Assembly: GCF_030388665.1 (NCBI RefSeq)
Contig: NZ_CP128846.1
Span: 1,240,001 to 1,304,000 of the forward strand
From: Streptomyces flavofungini
GTDB lineage: Bacteria; Actinomycetota; Actinomycetes; Streptomycetales; Streptomycetaceae
Length of the DNA stretch: 64,000 nt
Reading direction: 5' to 3'
The position numbers were made by a program, and so were the translations under genes. Of the stretch, positions 40,137-49,352 are shown piece after piece. How positions within the stretch are numbered: the first letter of the stretch is position 1; the number at the start of each line of letters is the position of its first letter. Under the pieces are notes generated by a model. The model did no database searches and was not told the DNA's origin. It worked only from the letters and a program-made list of their open reading frames with translations.

Positions 40137-41818
40137 GCGGACACCTCCACCGGCGTGCCGAACAGGGAGACACGGGCGCCGTCGTCGCTGAGGAGCAGAC
40201 GGCCGAGTTCGTCGAAGACGGCGTTCGCCTCCGGGGGCCGGGTGCCGAGGCCTTCGAGGGCCAGGGCGAGCGCGCCGCGCAGCCACAGCCCCTCGCGCCA
40301 CGCGGGGCGGTCGTGGGCCTGCGGGTTGGCGGCCCACACCGCGAGGGCGGCGGCCCCGGCGAAGCACCACTCGTAGCGTTCCGCGAGCCGCATCGTCGCC
40401 GTCGCGGGCAGGCCCGCGGCGGGCCGGAGCGCGGCGATCCGGGTGCCGAGGTCGCCGTGGGCGTCGAGCAGGCGGGCGGCGAGCCGGTCGGCGCCGCCGG
40501 GCGGCTCGGCGGTGAGGGCGGCGACGAGTTCGCCGAGGGCGCCGAGGACGGAGTCGCGGCGCGGCATCACGCCGAGGCGGCTCAGGTCGAGGGCGGCCGG
40601 CTCGTGGTCCGCGCGCAGCCATTCCCGCACGGGGCGGCCGGTGCCGGGGCGCGGGCGGCGGCCGGGGCGCAGGGCGGGCAGGCTCGTCGCGAGGGCGCTG
40701 CGGTTGACCCAGGTGCTGCCGTCGAAGATGCCGACGACCTGGTGGTCCCGCTCGATCTTGGCGAAGCCGCCGTAGCCGTCCACGCCGGTCAGGAAGGAGC
40801 GGGCGCCGAGCAGTTCGCCGACGAGGCGGAGCTGGCCCTGCACGAGGGTCGGCACCAGGGCCTTGGTGATCGCGGACACGGTGCTCAGTTCCTCGGGCAC
40901 CTCGTGGGCGGCGCGGGCCGCCGTGAACGAGACGGCCTCGGCGAGCAGTTGCCTGGCCACGGCCCGGCCCGCGACGGCGCGGGCGTGCGGCAGGTCGGCC
41001 AGGCGCCTGCCGTGCAGTCGGCGCTCGGCCAGGAAGTCCCGGCCGATCTCCAGGGCGTGGTCGCCGGCGCCGAGGGACAGCGCCACGCAGGCCACCCGGG
41101 TCAGCTGGAGCGACTTCAGGACGAGTTCGAGGCCGCCGCCGACGGTGCCGATGAGCGCGTGGGCGGGTACGCGGGCGTCCCGGAACTCCACGCCGCTGAT
41201 GTCGGCGCTGCGGATGCCGTGCGTGGGCACCTTCGGCAGGTGGCGCACGGTGCCGCGGGGCGTGGCGTCCTTGTCCACCAGGAACACGCTGAAGCCGCGC
41301 GGTCCGCCGCCGGGGTCGGTGCGGGCCAGGACGCAGACGAAGCGGCCGCGGGTCGCGTTGTTCACGGGCCACTTGCGCCCCGAAAGGCGCCAGCCGGAGC
41401 CGTCCCTGACCGCGGTGACCTCGCCGGAGAGCAGGTCGCTGCCCCGGTCCGGCTCGGTGAGTCCCCAGGCGACGGGCTCGCCCGCGAGGACGTGCCGGGC
41501 CAGGGATGCCGCCGCCGCGCTGTCGCCCGCGGCCCACACCGAGGCGGTGCCGAGGAACGTCTTGCCGTGCGCGACGGCGACGGTCAGGTCACGGGCCGCC
41601 ACCGCGCGCAGCAGGCCGTGCACCTCGTCCAGGCGCTCCAGGCGCCCGCCGTGCCTGCCGGGGACGTAGTGGTCGGGCAGTCCCCACTGGTCGAGGGCCG
41701 CGCAGGCCTGGGCCGGGAACGTCTCGGCCTCGTCGTGCGCGGCCAGCAGCGCGGGGTCGAAGGGGCCGCCGGGCCGTGACCAGAGGTCGACCTCCGCGGC
41801 CAGCTCGGATGTACTCAA
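40133..41818 (-). CDS. Acyl-CoA dehydrogenase-like protein (first of pair)
   Basis: The 561-residue protein is an acyl-CoA dehydrogenase family member. It has the substrate/flavin motif W-G-L-T-E-P-D-R-G-S-D near residue 135, then L-S-G-R-K-W-P-V-N-N and V-D-G-Y-G-G-F in the C-terminal bundle. It should be the better-conserved flavoenzyme of the pair, acting on the fatty acyl chain made by the ligase next door. The start is a TTG at 41818: AGGAGAG lies 5 bases upstream and the codon overlaps the ligase stop (TTGA), so the three genes are translationally coupled. A longer reading to 41878 would overlap the ligase gene. Confidence 0.87.
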   Translation of the reverse strand: MSTSELAAEVDLWSRPGGPFDPALLAAHDEAETFPAQACAALDQWGLPDHYVPGRHGGRLERLDEVHGLLRAVAARDLTVAVAHGKTFLGTASVWAAGDSAAAASLARHVLAGEPVAWGLTEPDRGSDLLSGEVTAVRDGSGWRLSGRKWPVNNATRGRFVCVLARTDPGGGPRGFSVFLVDKDATPRGTVRHLPKVPTHGIRSADISGVEFRDARVPAHALIGTVGGGLELVLKSLQLTRVACVALSLGAGDHALEIGRDFLAERRLHGRRLADLPHARAVAGRAVARQLLAEAVSFTAARAAHEVPEELSTVSAITKALVPTLVQGQLRLVGELLGARSFLTGVDGYGGFAKIERDHQVVGIFDGSTWVNRSALATSLPALRPGRRPRPGTGRPVREWLRADHEPAALDLSRLGVMPRRDSVLGALGELVAALTAEPPGGADRLAARLLDAHGDLGTRIAALRPAAGLPATATMRLAERYEWCFAGAAALAVWAANPQAHDRPAWREGLWLRGALALALEGLGTRPPEANAVFDELGRLLLSDDGARVSLFGTPVEVSA

Positions 41819-43578
41819 CTCAACTCTCCTGTCGCGGATACGGCCGGCTCGGCCCGCTCCTGGTAGCCGTCGGACCACAGCGGTTGCAGCGCGCCCTCGA
41901 GGTAGAGCGCGCGCATCGCGGACCGCTGGACCTTGCCGCTCGTGGTGCGCCGCACCCCGCCGCGCCGCATCAGCAGCACCGAGTGCGCGCGCAGCCCGAA
42001 CTCGCGGGACACGGTGTTGCGCATCCGTGCGGCGAGCGCGGCCAGTTCCTCGTCCGGGGCGCGGCGGCGGACCTCGTGGATGACCACGAGCCGCCCGTCG
42101 TCGCTGTCGTCCGCGGGCACGGACACCACGGAGCCGACGGTGTCGCGCAACGGCTCGTGGTGCTGCCGCAGTTCGTGCTCGATGTCGTGCGGGTAGACGT
42201 TGCGGCCCCGGATGATCATCATTTCCTTGATGCGTCCGGTGATGTACAGCTCCCCGGCGACGAGCACACCGAGGTCCCCGGTGCGCAGGAACCCGCCCTC
42301 GTCGCCGAGCCGTTGGCCGAAGGTGGCGCCGGTCGCCTCTTCGTTGCGCCAGTAGCCGCGCACGACCGAGTCACCGCGCAGCCACAGCTCGCCGACCTGC
42401 CCCGGCGGCAGTTCCTCCAGGCTCACCGGGTCGACGATCCTGGCCTCGATGTCGAGCAGCGCGCCGCAGCTCACCAGGGTGCGGGCCGGGCCGTCGGCGG
42501 CCGGTTCCAGGCGGCCGTGCTCCAGGGCGCCGGGGTCGCAGCGCAGCACGACCGGGGTGCGGCGCGGGGAGCTGGAGACGAGCAGGGTCGCCTCCGCCAT
42601 GCCGAAGCACGGCGCGAACTGCTCGATCCGGAACCCGGCGGGCGCGAACCGCTCGGCGAAGTCGTCGAGGACGCTGGCCTTGACCGGTTCCGAGCCGCTG
42701 ACGGCGTACTTCCAGCGGGACAGGTCGAGTCCCGCGACGTCCTTCTCGGCGACGCGGGTGACGCAGAGTTCGTATGCGAAGTTCGGCGCGGCCGAGACGG
42801 CGATGTCGAAGTTCTGGATCAGCTCCAGCCAGGACCGGGGCCGCCGCAGGAAGGCGGCGGGCCGCATCAGGACGCAGCCGTGCCCGGCGAGCAACGGGGA
42901 CAGGATCAGTCCCATCAGGCCCATGTCGTGGTAGTTCGGCAGCCAGCCGCCGAACGTCTCGCCCTCGGCGAGCGGGAACGCCGCGTCCGTGGTCGCCGCG
43001 TTCGCGAGCAGGTTGCCGTGCGTGACGATGCTGCCCTTGGGGTCGTTCGTCGAGCCGGACGTGTACTGGAGCACGGCGACGGCCTCGCGGTCGGCGGTGT
43101 GCAGGGCGAAGTCGTCGGCACGGCGGCCGAGATCGATGCTCGGGGAGAGCACCGGCGCGCTGATGCCCTGCTGTTCGCTCCAGGCAAGGACGTCGTCGCG
43201 CTCGTCGGGCGCGGTCAGCACGCAGCCGATGTCGGCGTCGTGGGCGATGCCGCGCACCCGGCGCTGGTCCTGCTGGTAGCGCCCGGGCATCGAGGAGGGC
43301 ACCGCCACCAGGCCCGCGTAGAGGCAGCCGAGGACGGCCGCGACGAACTCGGCCGAGGTCGGCTGGAGCAGCAGGACGCGCGCGCCCACCGGGCACACCT
43401 CGCGCAGGTCGCGCGCGAACACGCGGGCCGCCTGGTCGAGTTCGGCGAACGTGAGCCGCTGGGCGGACGCGGGGTCCGTGGGGTCGCTGACGATCACGAC
43501 GGCCTGCCGGTCGCCGATCTCGTGTGCGTGCCGTGCGAAGACCTCGGACACGCTGGTCGCACCGAGAAGGTCCACCAT
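41815..43578 (-). CDS. Fatty acyl-AMP ligase (FAAL)
   Basis: This 587-residue ANL-superfamily enzyme has the P-loop-like Y-T-S-G-S-T-N-D-P-K-G, G-W-L-P-N-Y-H-D-M-G-L, F-G-M-A-E-A-T and G-R-I-K-E-M-M-I-I-R-G-R-N-V-Y-P-H-D-I-E. The H-D-M-G-L and R-G-R-N-x-Y-P-x-D-I-E blocks are typical of FAALs, which form acyl-adenylates and hand the chain to a carrier protein rather than to CoA. It is first in the starter cassette and therefore identifies the NRPS product as a lipopeptide. ATG 43578 has AGGAG upstream. It is divergent from the SARP regulator across a 316-base region with a possible SARP site. Confidence 0.93.
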   Translation of the reverse strand: MVDLLGATSVSEVFARHAHEIGDRQAVVIVSDPTDPASAQRLTFAELDQAARVFARDLREVCPVGARVLLLQPTSAEFVAAVLGCLYAGLVAVPSSMPGRYQQDQRRVRGIAHDADIGCVLTAPDERDDVLAWSEQQGISAPVLSPSIDLGRRADDFALHTADREAVAVLQYTSGSTNDPKGSIVTHGNLLANAATTDAAFPLAEGETFGGWLPNYHDMGLMGLILSPLLAGHGCVLMRPAAFLRRPRSWLELIQNFDIAVSAAPNFAYELCVTRVAEKDVAGLDLSRWKYAVSGSEPVKASVLDDFAERFAPAGFRIEQFAPCFGMAEATLLVSSSPRRTPVVLRCDPGALEHGRLEPAADGPARTLVSCGALLDIEARIVDPVSLEELPPGQVGELWLRGDSVVRGYWRNEEATGATFGQRLGDEGGFLRTGDLGVLVAGELYITGRIKEMMIIRGRNVYPHDIEHELRQHHEPLRDTVGSVVSVPADDSDDGRLVVIHEVRRRAPDEELAALAARMRNTVSREFGLRAHSVLLMRRGGVRRTTSGKVQRSAMRALYLEGALQPLWSDGYQERAEPAVSATGELS

Positions 43579-43894
43579 GCTTCGTGTACTCCTGAGTCAA
43601 GGGGTCGAGGAGCCGCTGGTCACCGTCAGGACGGCGGTGGGCACGGGCAGTCGGGGGCGCGGCCGTCGCGGGCGGCCCCCGTCCCTCCCGTCACGTACAG
43701 CACACTGATCCGCTCTATGCGGTTTCTATAAACGGTGCCGCGCGGCTTCGCCAGCGGCCTCTCCAAGCGGCGCCGCGCGGCTCGGTCGCCCCTGGACGGC
43801 GCCCCGTACACTCGATCTTCCGTTCGACCTGGAGGGGGCGGGGCGACAACCGCCGGACGGCTAGGGGCAGTACGAGCAGGGGGGCTCGCAAGCG
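43579..43894. other. Divergent intergenic region, FAAL / SARP
   Basis: This 316-base region has no supported gene. It must hold promoters for both the starter cassette and the SARP gene. The notable sequence is a pair of direct repeats, TCTATGC at 43714 and TCTATAA at 43725, exactly 11 bases apart. The first lies within a small CCGC-(5)-GCGG inverted repeat. Clear -35/-10 pairs were not found. Confidence 0.5.
43714..43731. promoter_or_regulatory. Possible SARP-type direct repeat
   Basis: Heptamers TCTATGC and TCTATAA start 11 bases apart, the spacing of known SARP operators, between the SARP gene and the operon it could control. Only five of seven bases agree, so this is tentative. Confidence 0.3.
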
Positions 43895-45895
43895 ATGGAA
43901 TTCCGCATCCTCGGACCGGTCGAGGCGAGCGCGGACGGCGCCGTGGTCACGCTGTCCGGCGCCAAGATCCACACTGTGCTCGCCACCCTGCTCCTGGCCC
44001 GCGGCCGCCCCGTGACGTACGAGCAGTTCAGCTCCCGGCTCTGGGGCTGGGACCCGCCGTCCTCGATGCACGCGCAGATCCATTCGTACATCCACAAGCT
44101 GCGCAAGAGCCTCGGCGAGGGAGCGCTGCTCACCCGGCAGCACCGGGGCTACCAACTCGACGCCGCCGACTCGGTGTTCGACCTGGTCCAGTTCGAGGAG
44201 CTGGCGGAGGCCGGGCGCCGCGCGGTCGACCGCGGCGACCAGCGCACGGCGACGGCGAAGCTGACGGCCGCGCTCCGGCTCTGGCGCGGCACCCCGCTCG
44301 CGAACGTCACCGACCACCTCGCCGAGCTGGAGCGCCCCCCGCTGGAGGAGGCGTACCTGACCACCATCGAGCAGCGGGTCACGGCCGACCTGGCGCTCGG
44401 CGCGGACGCCCGCCTCGTCCCCGAGCTGACGAGCCTGGTGCGGGAACACCCCCTGCGGGAACGTTTCCGTGCCCAGCTGGTCATCGCCCTCGGCCGCAGC
44501 AACCGCCAGGCCACCGCGCTCCTCACCTACCACGAGGGGCGCAGGCTCCTCGCGGAGCAACTGGGCGTGGACCCGGGGCCGGAGCTGTCCGAGGCGTACC
44601 AGTCGGTGCTGGACGAGGGGACGGCCACGACGGCCGGGACGACGGGAACGACCGGGGCCGCAGGGAAGCCGGGAGCGACGCCTTCCGTCTCCCCCACGGC
44701 CCCGTCCCAGGCCCTCCGTGCGACAGGCCCCGAGCGGTCCGGATCCACGGCGGCGCTCCTGCCGCCGAACATCGACCCCTTCCTGGGCCGGGCGGCCGAA
44801 CTCCGCACCGTCGAGCGGAAGGTCGCCGCGGCGGCTGAATCCGACGGGGCAGCCGCGAGGACGGGCGCGGCCCCCGCACTCGTCCTCGTCACCGGCCCGG
44901 TCGGCTCCGGCCGGACGGCGCTCGCGGTCCGGGCCGCCCACGCCCGCGCGGGCCTGTTCCCGGACGGCGTCCTGTTCGCGCGGGCCGCGGCACCGGACGG
45001 CGCCCCGCACAGCGCGGAGCACGTCCTCACCCTCCTCCTCACCGGCCTGGACGAACGCCCCCCGCCGGACGCCGACGCGGCCGAACTGCTCCGCAGGTAC
45101 CGCCTCGCGTCGCACGGACGGCGCCTGCTCGTCGTCCTGGACGACGTGGCCGCGGAGCAGGACGTGGAGCAGTTCGTCCCGAGCAGCCCTCACGCGGCAG
45201 TCGTCCTGACCGGCGACCGCAGGCTGCCGACGGTGACCCACGAGGACACGGTGTGCCTCGGACCGCTGGCGGGCGCCGACGCCGTGGAACTCCTGGCCGC
45301 GATCGGCGGCCGGGAGACGGTGCTCGGGGATCCGGCGGCGGCGCGCGCGGTCGTCGCGTACTGCGACGGCCTCCCGCTGGCCGTGCGTCTGGTCGGCGCG
45401 CGCCTGGCCGCCCGCCCGCTGTGGACCGTCGCCGACCTCGCGGCCCGCCTCGCCGACCCGGCCCGCCGCCTGCGTGAGCTGGGCTACGGCGCGCAGAGCC
45501 TGCACGGCACGCTGATGGCGGCGGTGCGGCGGCTCCCCGAGCACGTACGGGCGCTGCTGCCGCGGCTGGGCGCGCTGTCCGGGCCGGAGCGGGGGCAGGG
45601 GCGCGGGGCGGGTGCCGGGCCGGGGGCCAGGCCGGGTGGTCTGGGTGACGGGCCGGGTGACGGGCCGGAGTTCGGCGCGGCGGACCTCGTCGAGGACCCG
45701 GAGTTGGAGCCGGTCGTCGAGGCGGGGTTGGAGCAGTTGGCCGACGCGTGGCTCGTGGTGCCCTCGGCGCACGACGAGCGGGGCAGGGCGCGGTTCCGCT
45801 GCACCGCCCTCACGCGTCTCGTCGCCGAGGAGCTGGCGGCCGGGTCGGCGGCGGAACGACGGCCGGCACCCCGCGGGATCTCGACCCCCGAATAG
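43895..45895 (+). CDS. SARP/AfsR-family transcriptional regulator
   Basis: The 666-residue protein begins with an OmpR-like winged helix (residues 1-95, including [12 protein letters not shown]) and a bacterial transcriptional activation (BTAD) domain (about 95-250). After a Thr/Gly/Pro-rich linker comes an NB-ARC-like ATPase region with the P-loop G-P-V-G-S-G-R-T near 335. It stops before the TPR domain of full-length AfsR. SARPs activate biosynthetic operons by binding direct repeats upstream of -10 boxes. Being divergent from the fatty-acid starter cassette, it is the likely activator of at least that operon. The C-terminal 50 residues are low in complexity. Confidence 0.9.
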   Translation: MEFRILGPVEASADGAVVTLSGAKIHTVLATLLLARGRPVTYEQFSSRLWGWDPPSSMHAQIHSYIHKLRKSLGEGALLTRQHRGYQLDAADSVFDLVQFEELAEAGRRAVDRGDQRTATAKLTAALRLWRGTPLANVTDHLAELERPPLEEAYLTTIEQRVTADLALGADARLVPELTSLVREHPLRERFRAQLVIALGRSNRQATALLTYHEGRRLLAEQLGVDPGPELSEAYQSVLDEGTATTAGTTGTTGAAGKPGATPSVSPTAPSQALRATGPERSGSTAALLPPNIDPFLGRAAELRTVERKVAAAAESDGAAARTGAAPALVLVTGPVGSGRTALAVRAAHARAGLFPDGVLFARAAAPDGAPHSAEHVLTLLLTGLDERPPPDADAAELLRRYRLASHGRRLLVVLDDVAAEQDVEQFVPSSPHAAVVLTGDRRLPTVTHEDTVCLGPLAGADAVELLAAIGGRETVLGDPAAARAVVAYCDGLPLAVRLVGARLAARPLWTVADLAARLADPARRLRELGYGAQSLHGTLMAAVRRLPEHVRALLPRLGALSGPERGQGRGAGAGPGARPGGLGDGPGDGPEFGAADLVEDPELEPVVEAGLEQLADAWLVVPSAHDERGRARFRCTALTRLVAEELAAGSAAERRPAPRGISTPE

Positions 45896-46127
45896 TCGGC
45901 GCGGCAGCGATCACCGCAGGGCCCGCTCACCAGGCGTCGAAATCCTCACCCCCGTCGTGCCTCGCGCCCGACTCCTCCTCGTCTTCCCCTAGGGCGCGGT
46001 ACAGCTCGGGGTGTATCGCGGGCGTATCGAAAAGCGCATACGCCTGCGCAACAGACCTCCGTCTTCAGTGGAGGCATGAACCACCGCTTATCGACGGTCG
46101 GTTCGCCGATCGAGGAGGAACATCTTC
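45896..46127 (+). other. Intergenic region before the serine hydrolase
   Basis: No gene is seen in these 232 bases. A 7-base inverted repeat (GGCGTAT, 10-base spacer, ATACGCC) at 46021-46044 overlaps a GTATCG direct repeat and may be an operator for the downstream gene. AT content rises near 46025-46080, as expected for a promoter. Confidence 0.4.
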
Positions 46128-47381
46128 ATGGACTCGGATTCCGTACGCAGCGTCGACCGGAGACGACTGCTCGGATGGGGTGGAATGGCGGCCGCCAGTG
46201 TGGCGGCGGCCGGTACACAACTGGTAGGCGCCCAGCCGGGCCACGCCGCCCCGGCTCCCACTGATCCCCGCGCCGTCCCGCCGGACACTCGGCCCGGCGG
46301 TGCCTACGACCGGTACGTGGCGAAGCTGGCCGCCGAGGACAAGTTCTCCGGCGTGGTGGTGCTGTCGCACCGGGGCCGGACGGTGCTGTCGCGCAGCTAC
46401 GGGATGGCCGACAAGGAGAAGGGGATCCGCAACCATGAGGGTGTCGCGTTCAATCTCTCCTCGGCGGGTAAGCCGTTCGGCGCGGTGGCCATCCTGCAGT
46501 TGGCGCAGCGGGGGAAGTTGAACCTTTCGGACACGGTGGGCACCCATCTCACGGGCTTCGCCGAGGAGATCGCGGAGAAGGTGACCATTCACCATCTGCT
46601 CTCCGGCACCTCCGGTCTGAACACCCCGGAGGAGGACCTGCAACGCGTCTTCAAGAGCCGGGACGAGGTGCACGAGTTCTACGAGCGGTGGGCCCGGCAG
46701 GCGAAGCCGGTGGCCGCCCCCGGAACCCCCACCGACCACGCCGGCGCCGAGGTCGCCATCCCCGCGCTGATCGTAGAGGCCGTGACCGGCACGACGTACT
46801 GGGACTACGTCCAGGAAAACATCTTCGATCGTTGCGGCATGACCGGCACGTCGTTCTACACCAGGCCGCAGTGGCTCACCGACAAGCACATCGCGCACTC
46901 GTACATGCGCCAGGCCGACGGCAGCCGGGTGGACGCCGTCCGCAACTTGGACAAGGGCAGCCCGGACCCACACCAACTGGGCAAGAACCCGGCCCGCAGC
47001 TTCATCGACCCCCCGGGGGACGGCGGCTTCGCCACCGCGCCGGACCTGGTCCGGTTCGCGCAGGCTCTGGGCGACGGCACGGTACTGGACCGGCCCTACG
47101 CCGAGCTCTTCACCGGCGCCAAGATCCCCCTCCCCCCGCAGGGAGGCGGCCTGCGGGCCGGCCGGGCCACCCCCGCCGACGCGTCGTTCGCGACGTACAT
47201 GATGCCGGTGAGCCTGGTCAAGGGCCAGTGGTTGAACGGGCGCGCCGGTGTCAACCCCGGCAGCTTCGCCAGTTGGAACATCTACCCGGACACCGGTTGG
47301 GTCGGCGTCATCCTCGGCAACTACGACGACGTGCCGTTCCAGGAGATCATCCAGCAGGAGATGCAGGCCGTCATCGGCTGA
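46128..47381 (+). CDS. Tat-exported serine hydrolase (beta-lactamase class C family)
   Basis: The 417-residue precursor carries a twin-arginine signal (V-D-R-R-R-L-L-G-W followed by an Ala-rich core, cleavage near 41). The S-x-x-K motif is S112-A-G-K115. The second motif, normally Y-x-N, reads H-A-G at the aligned place (D-H-A-G-A-E-V), and the third is G-R-A-G-V. Loss of the usual Tyr/Asn is odd and makes true beta-lactamase activity doubtful; esterase or D-aminopeptidase activity is possible. ATG 46128 follows GAGGAGGAA. It sits downstream of the SARP gene. PBP-like hydrolases of this fold cyclise some TE-less NRPS products, but the export signal argues against that here. Confidence 0.85.
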   Translation: MDSDSVRSVDRRRLLGWGGMAAASVAAAGTQLVGAQPGHAAPAPTDPRAVPPDTRPGGAYDRYVAKLAAEDKFSGVVVLSHRGRTVLSRSYGMADKEKGIRNHEGVAFNLSSAGKPFGAVAILQLAQRGKLNLSDTVGTHLTGFAEEIAEKVTIHHLLSGTSGLNTPEEDLQRVFKSRDEVHEFYERWARQAKPVAAPGTPTDHAGAEVAIPALIVEAVTGTTYWDYVQENIFDRCGMTGTSFYTRPQWLTDKHIAHSYMRQADGSRVDAVRNLDKGSPDPHQLGKNPARSFIDPPGDGGFATAPDLVRFAQALGDGTVLDRPYAELFTGAKIPLPPQGGGLRAGRATPADASFATYMMPVSLVKGQWLNGRAGVNPGSFASWNIYPDTGWVGVILGNYDDVPFQEIIQQEMQAVIG

Positions 47382-47441
47382 CGCCGACCGCCCGGCATCC
47401 TCACTCACCCTCGAGCGAGCGACCACGCAGAGGGACTCTCT

Positions 47442-47470
47442 GAACCCTGCCCAACCCTGCCCAACCCTGC
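47442..47470. repeat. Three tandem 10-base repeats
   Basis: The decamer CCAACCCTGC occurs three times in a row, the first copy starting TGAACCCTGC. Function unknown. Confidence 0.8.
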
Positions 47471-47571
47471 TCACGAAAGCCCGGCACATTGCCACGACAC
47501 GATGAGCCTGGCCTCTTTGCTGGGCATGCCCGTACGAGAGGAACCGGCGGTCTGCGAGTCGGAACGGCCAA

Positions 47572-47603
47572 GGGCCGGTTTCGGATAACTCCGAAACCGG
47601 CCC
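47572..47603 (-). terminator. Terminator hairpin of tRNA-Pro
   Basis: A perfect 13-base stem (GGGCCGGTTTCGG and complement) closes a 6-base loop, 21 bases past the 3' end of the tRNA on the minus strand. There is no T-run. Confidence 0.85.
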
Positions 47604-47623
47604 TGCCCTGCAACTGTCTCCAG

Positions 47624-47697
<74 letters not shown>

Positions 47698-47841
47698 TTG
47701 CGTTCCTCGCGGTGTCCCGCGTGATCACGCAGGTAGAACTCTACCGCACGCCGCGGGGTGGTCCGGTGCGTGTGGGTCCCGGCGAGCACAAGAGGTGTGC
47801 CCCGGCCCGCCTCGGGATGCGGGGCGCGCGAGAATCGGCGT

Positions 47842-48411
47842 ATGACTGGCGCACTTGGACCGGACGGCGCGGGGCGCGGCCGTGACCGTGACGCGGAGGG
47901 GCGGGCTCGCAACGCCCGGCCGCGCGACGGGCTGGGGCGGCCGTTGCCGTACGGCTCCGACGGGGTGGAACGGCAGCCTGAGGGCGTGCTGCGCGCCCCT
48001 CGCGAGACCGTCGCCGAGGCCCAGGCGCTCCTCGACGCCGGGCGGCCCTTCCACGCGCACGAGGTGTTCGAGGACGCCTGGAAGTCCGGCCCCGACGAGG
48101 AACGCGGCCTGTGGAAGGGGCTCGCGCAGCTCGCCGTCGGGCTCACCCACTCCGCGCGCGGCAACACGACGGGCGGGGCCCGGCTGCTGCGGCGGGGCGC
48201 GGGCGCCGTGTCGGCGTGGACCGAGGAGAAGCCGGGGCGGGACCGGCCGTACGGGATCGGCGTACCGGAACTGGTCGAGTGGGCGGGAGAGTTGGCGGCG
48301 CGGGTGGAGCGGGACGGACAGCTCGCGGACGCCGCCGCCTGCGCGCCCACGTTGTGCCCCGGCGACGAGGGCGCTTCGGCCGGACCCGGGGCGGGCGGCG
48401 TCGACGGCTGA
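47842..48411 (+). CDS. DUF309 domain protein
   Basis: The 189-residue protein has the DUF309 core: F-H-A-H-E-V-F-E-D-A-W near residue 72, W-K-G-L-A-Q-L-A-V-G-L-T-H and R-G-N-x-x-G-A near 110. The family is small, helical and of unknown function, and is common in actinomycetes. The first 45 residues are Arg/Gly-rich and disordered. ATG 47842 is the annotated start because the core begins well inside it; no strong ribosome site is seen. Nothing ties it to the clusters. Confidence 0.82.
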   Translation: MTGALGPDGAGRGRDRDAEGRARNARPRDGLGRPLPYGSDGVERQPEGVLRAPRETVAEAQALLDAGRPFHAHEVFEDAWKSGPDEERGLWKGLAQLAVGLTHSARGNTTGGARLLRRGAGAVSAWTEEKPGRDRPYGIGVPELVEWAGELAARVERDGQLADAAACAPTLCPGDEGASAGPGAGGVDG

Positions 48412-48475
48412 GGACGCGGTGACGGGTTCCGCACCCGGCGGCGGCCCTCGCGCGCGCGTGCGGCACACTCGCCCC

Positions 48476-49252
48476 GTGCGAAAGATTCATGTCATCGGCA
48501 TCGGCGCGGGCGACCCCGATCAGCTGACCCTGCAGGCGGTCAAGGCGTTCGGGGACACCGACGTGTTCTTCATCCTCGGCAAGGGCGAGGAGAAGGCGGA
48601 CCTCGTGGCGCTGCGCCGGGGCATGCTCGACGCGCACCGGCCGGACGGGGACTACCGGGTCGTCGAGGCCCGCGACCCCGAGCGCGACCGCGCGGCGGGC
48701 GGCGCGGACTACTCGCCGGCCGTCGGCGACTGGCGCAGCCGCCGCGCCGACATCTACGAGCGGCTCATCGCCGACGAGCTGGGCGCGGACCAGACGGGGG
48801 CGTTCCTCGTGTGGGGCGATCCCGCGCTGTACGACTCCACCATCGGGATCCTGGAGGAGGTGCTCGGGCGGGGTGCCGTGGCCTTCGGCTACGACGTCGT
48901 GCCCGGCATCAGCAGCGTCTCCGCCCTCGCCGCCCGCCACCGCACCGGCCTGAACCGCGTCGCGCGCCCCGTCCAGATCACCACGGGCCGCCGCCTCGCC
49001 GACGAGGGCTTCCCGGCCGGGGTCGACGACGTGGTGGTGATGCTGGACGCCCGGCAGGCCTTCCGGCGGTACGCCGACCGCGACGACGTCGAGATCTACT
49101 GGGGCGCCTACATCGGCACCCCCGACGAGATCCTGGAGTCGGGGCCGCTCCCCGAGGCGGCCCCGCGCATCGAGCGGCTGCGCGCCGAGGCCCGCGCCCG
49201 CAAGGGCTGGATCATGGACACCTACCTGCTGCGCAGGCGTACGGACGGCTGA
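48476..49252 (+). CDS. cobF: Precorrin-6A synthase (deacetylating), CobF
   Basis: The 258-residue protein belongs to the tetrapyrrole methylase superfamily: I-G-I-G-A-G-D-P at the N-terminus, G-D-P-A-L-Y-D-S-T near 122 and [11 protein letters not shown]. Together with its length this matches CobF, which methylates precorrin-5 at C-1 with loss of acetate using S-adenosylmethionine. It marks the aerobic cobalamin pathway. The start is GTG 48476. CobK, the next enzyme of the pathway, is encoded nearby on the other strand at 51469. Confidence 0.92.
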   Translation: MRKIHVIGIGAGDPDQLTLQAVKAFGDTDVFFILGKGEEKADLVALRRGMLDAHRPDGDYRVVEARDPERDRAAGGADYSPAVGDWRSRRADIYERLIADELGADQTGAFLVWGDPALYDSTIGILEEVLGRGAVAFGYDVVPGISSVSALAARHRTGLNRVARPVQITTGRRLADEGFPAGVDDVVVMLDARQAFRRYADRDDVEIYWGAYIGTPDEILESGPLPEAAPRIERLRAEARARKGWIMDTYLLRRRTDG

Positions 49253-49352
49253 CCCGCCCCGCGGCCCACCGCGCAGGCACCGGCCCGGAGCCCCGTCACC
49301 GGACCGGACGGCCCCGCATGCACACCCCCGGAGCGGGTGTGAGGGTGAGGCT

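Larger units (their letters stand above)
47382..47623. other. Non-coding gap with repeats before tRNA-Pro
   Basis: This 242-base gap has no supported gene. It contains three tandem copies of a CAACCCTGCC-like decamer at 47442-47470 and a strong hairpin at 47572-47603 that ends the tRNA transcript. Confidence 0.6.

Noticed and set aside
46128..47381. Serine hydrolase as the missing NRPS cyclase (SurE-type)
   Set aside because: A clear twin-arginine signal sends it out of the cell, and its second catalytic motif is altered. Kept only as a weak alternative.
48412..48475. Cobalamin riboswitch ahead of cobF
   Set aside because: The gap is too short and I see no B12-box-like sequence; the same is true upstream of cobK.
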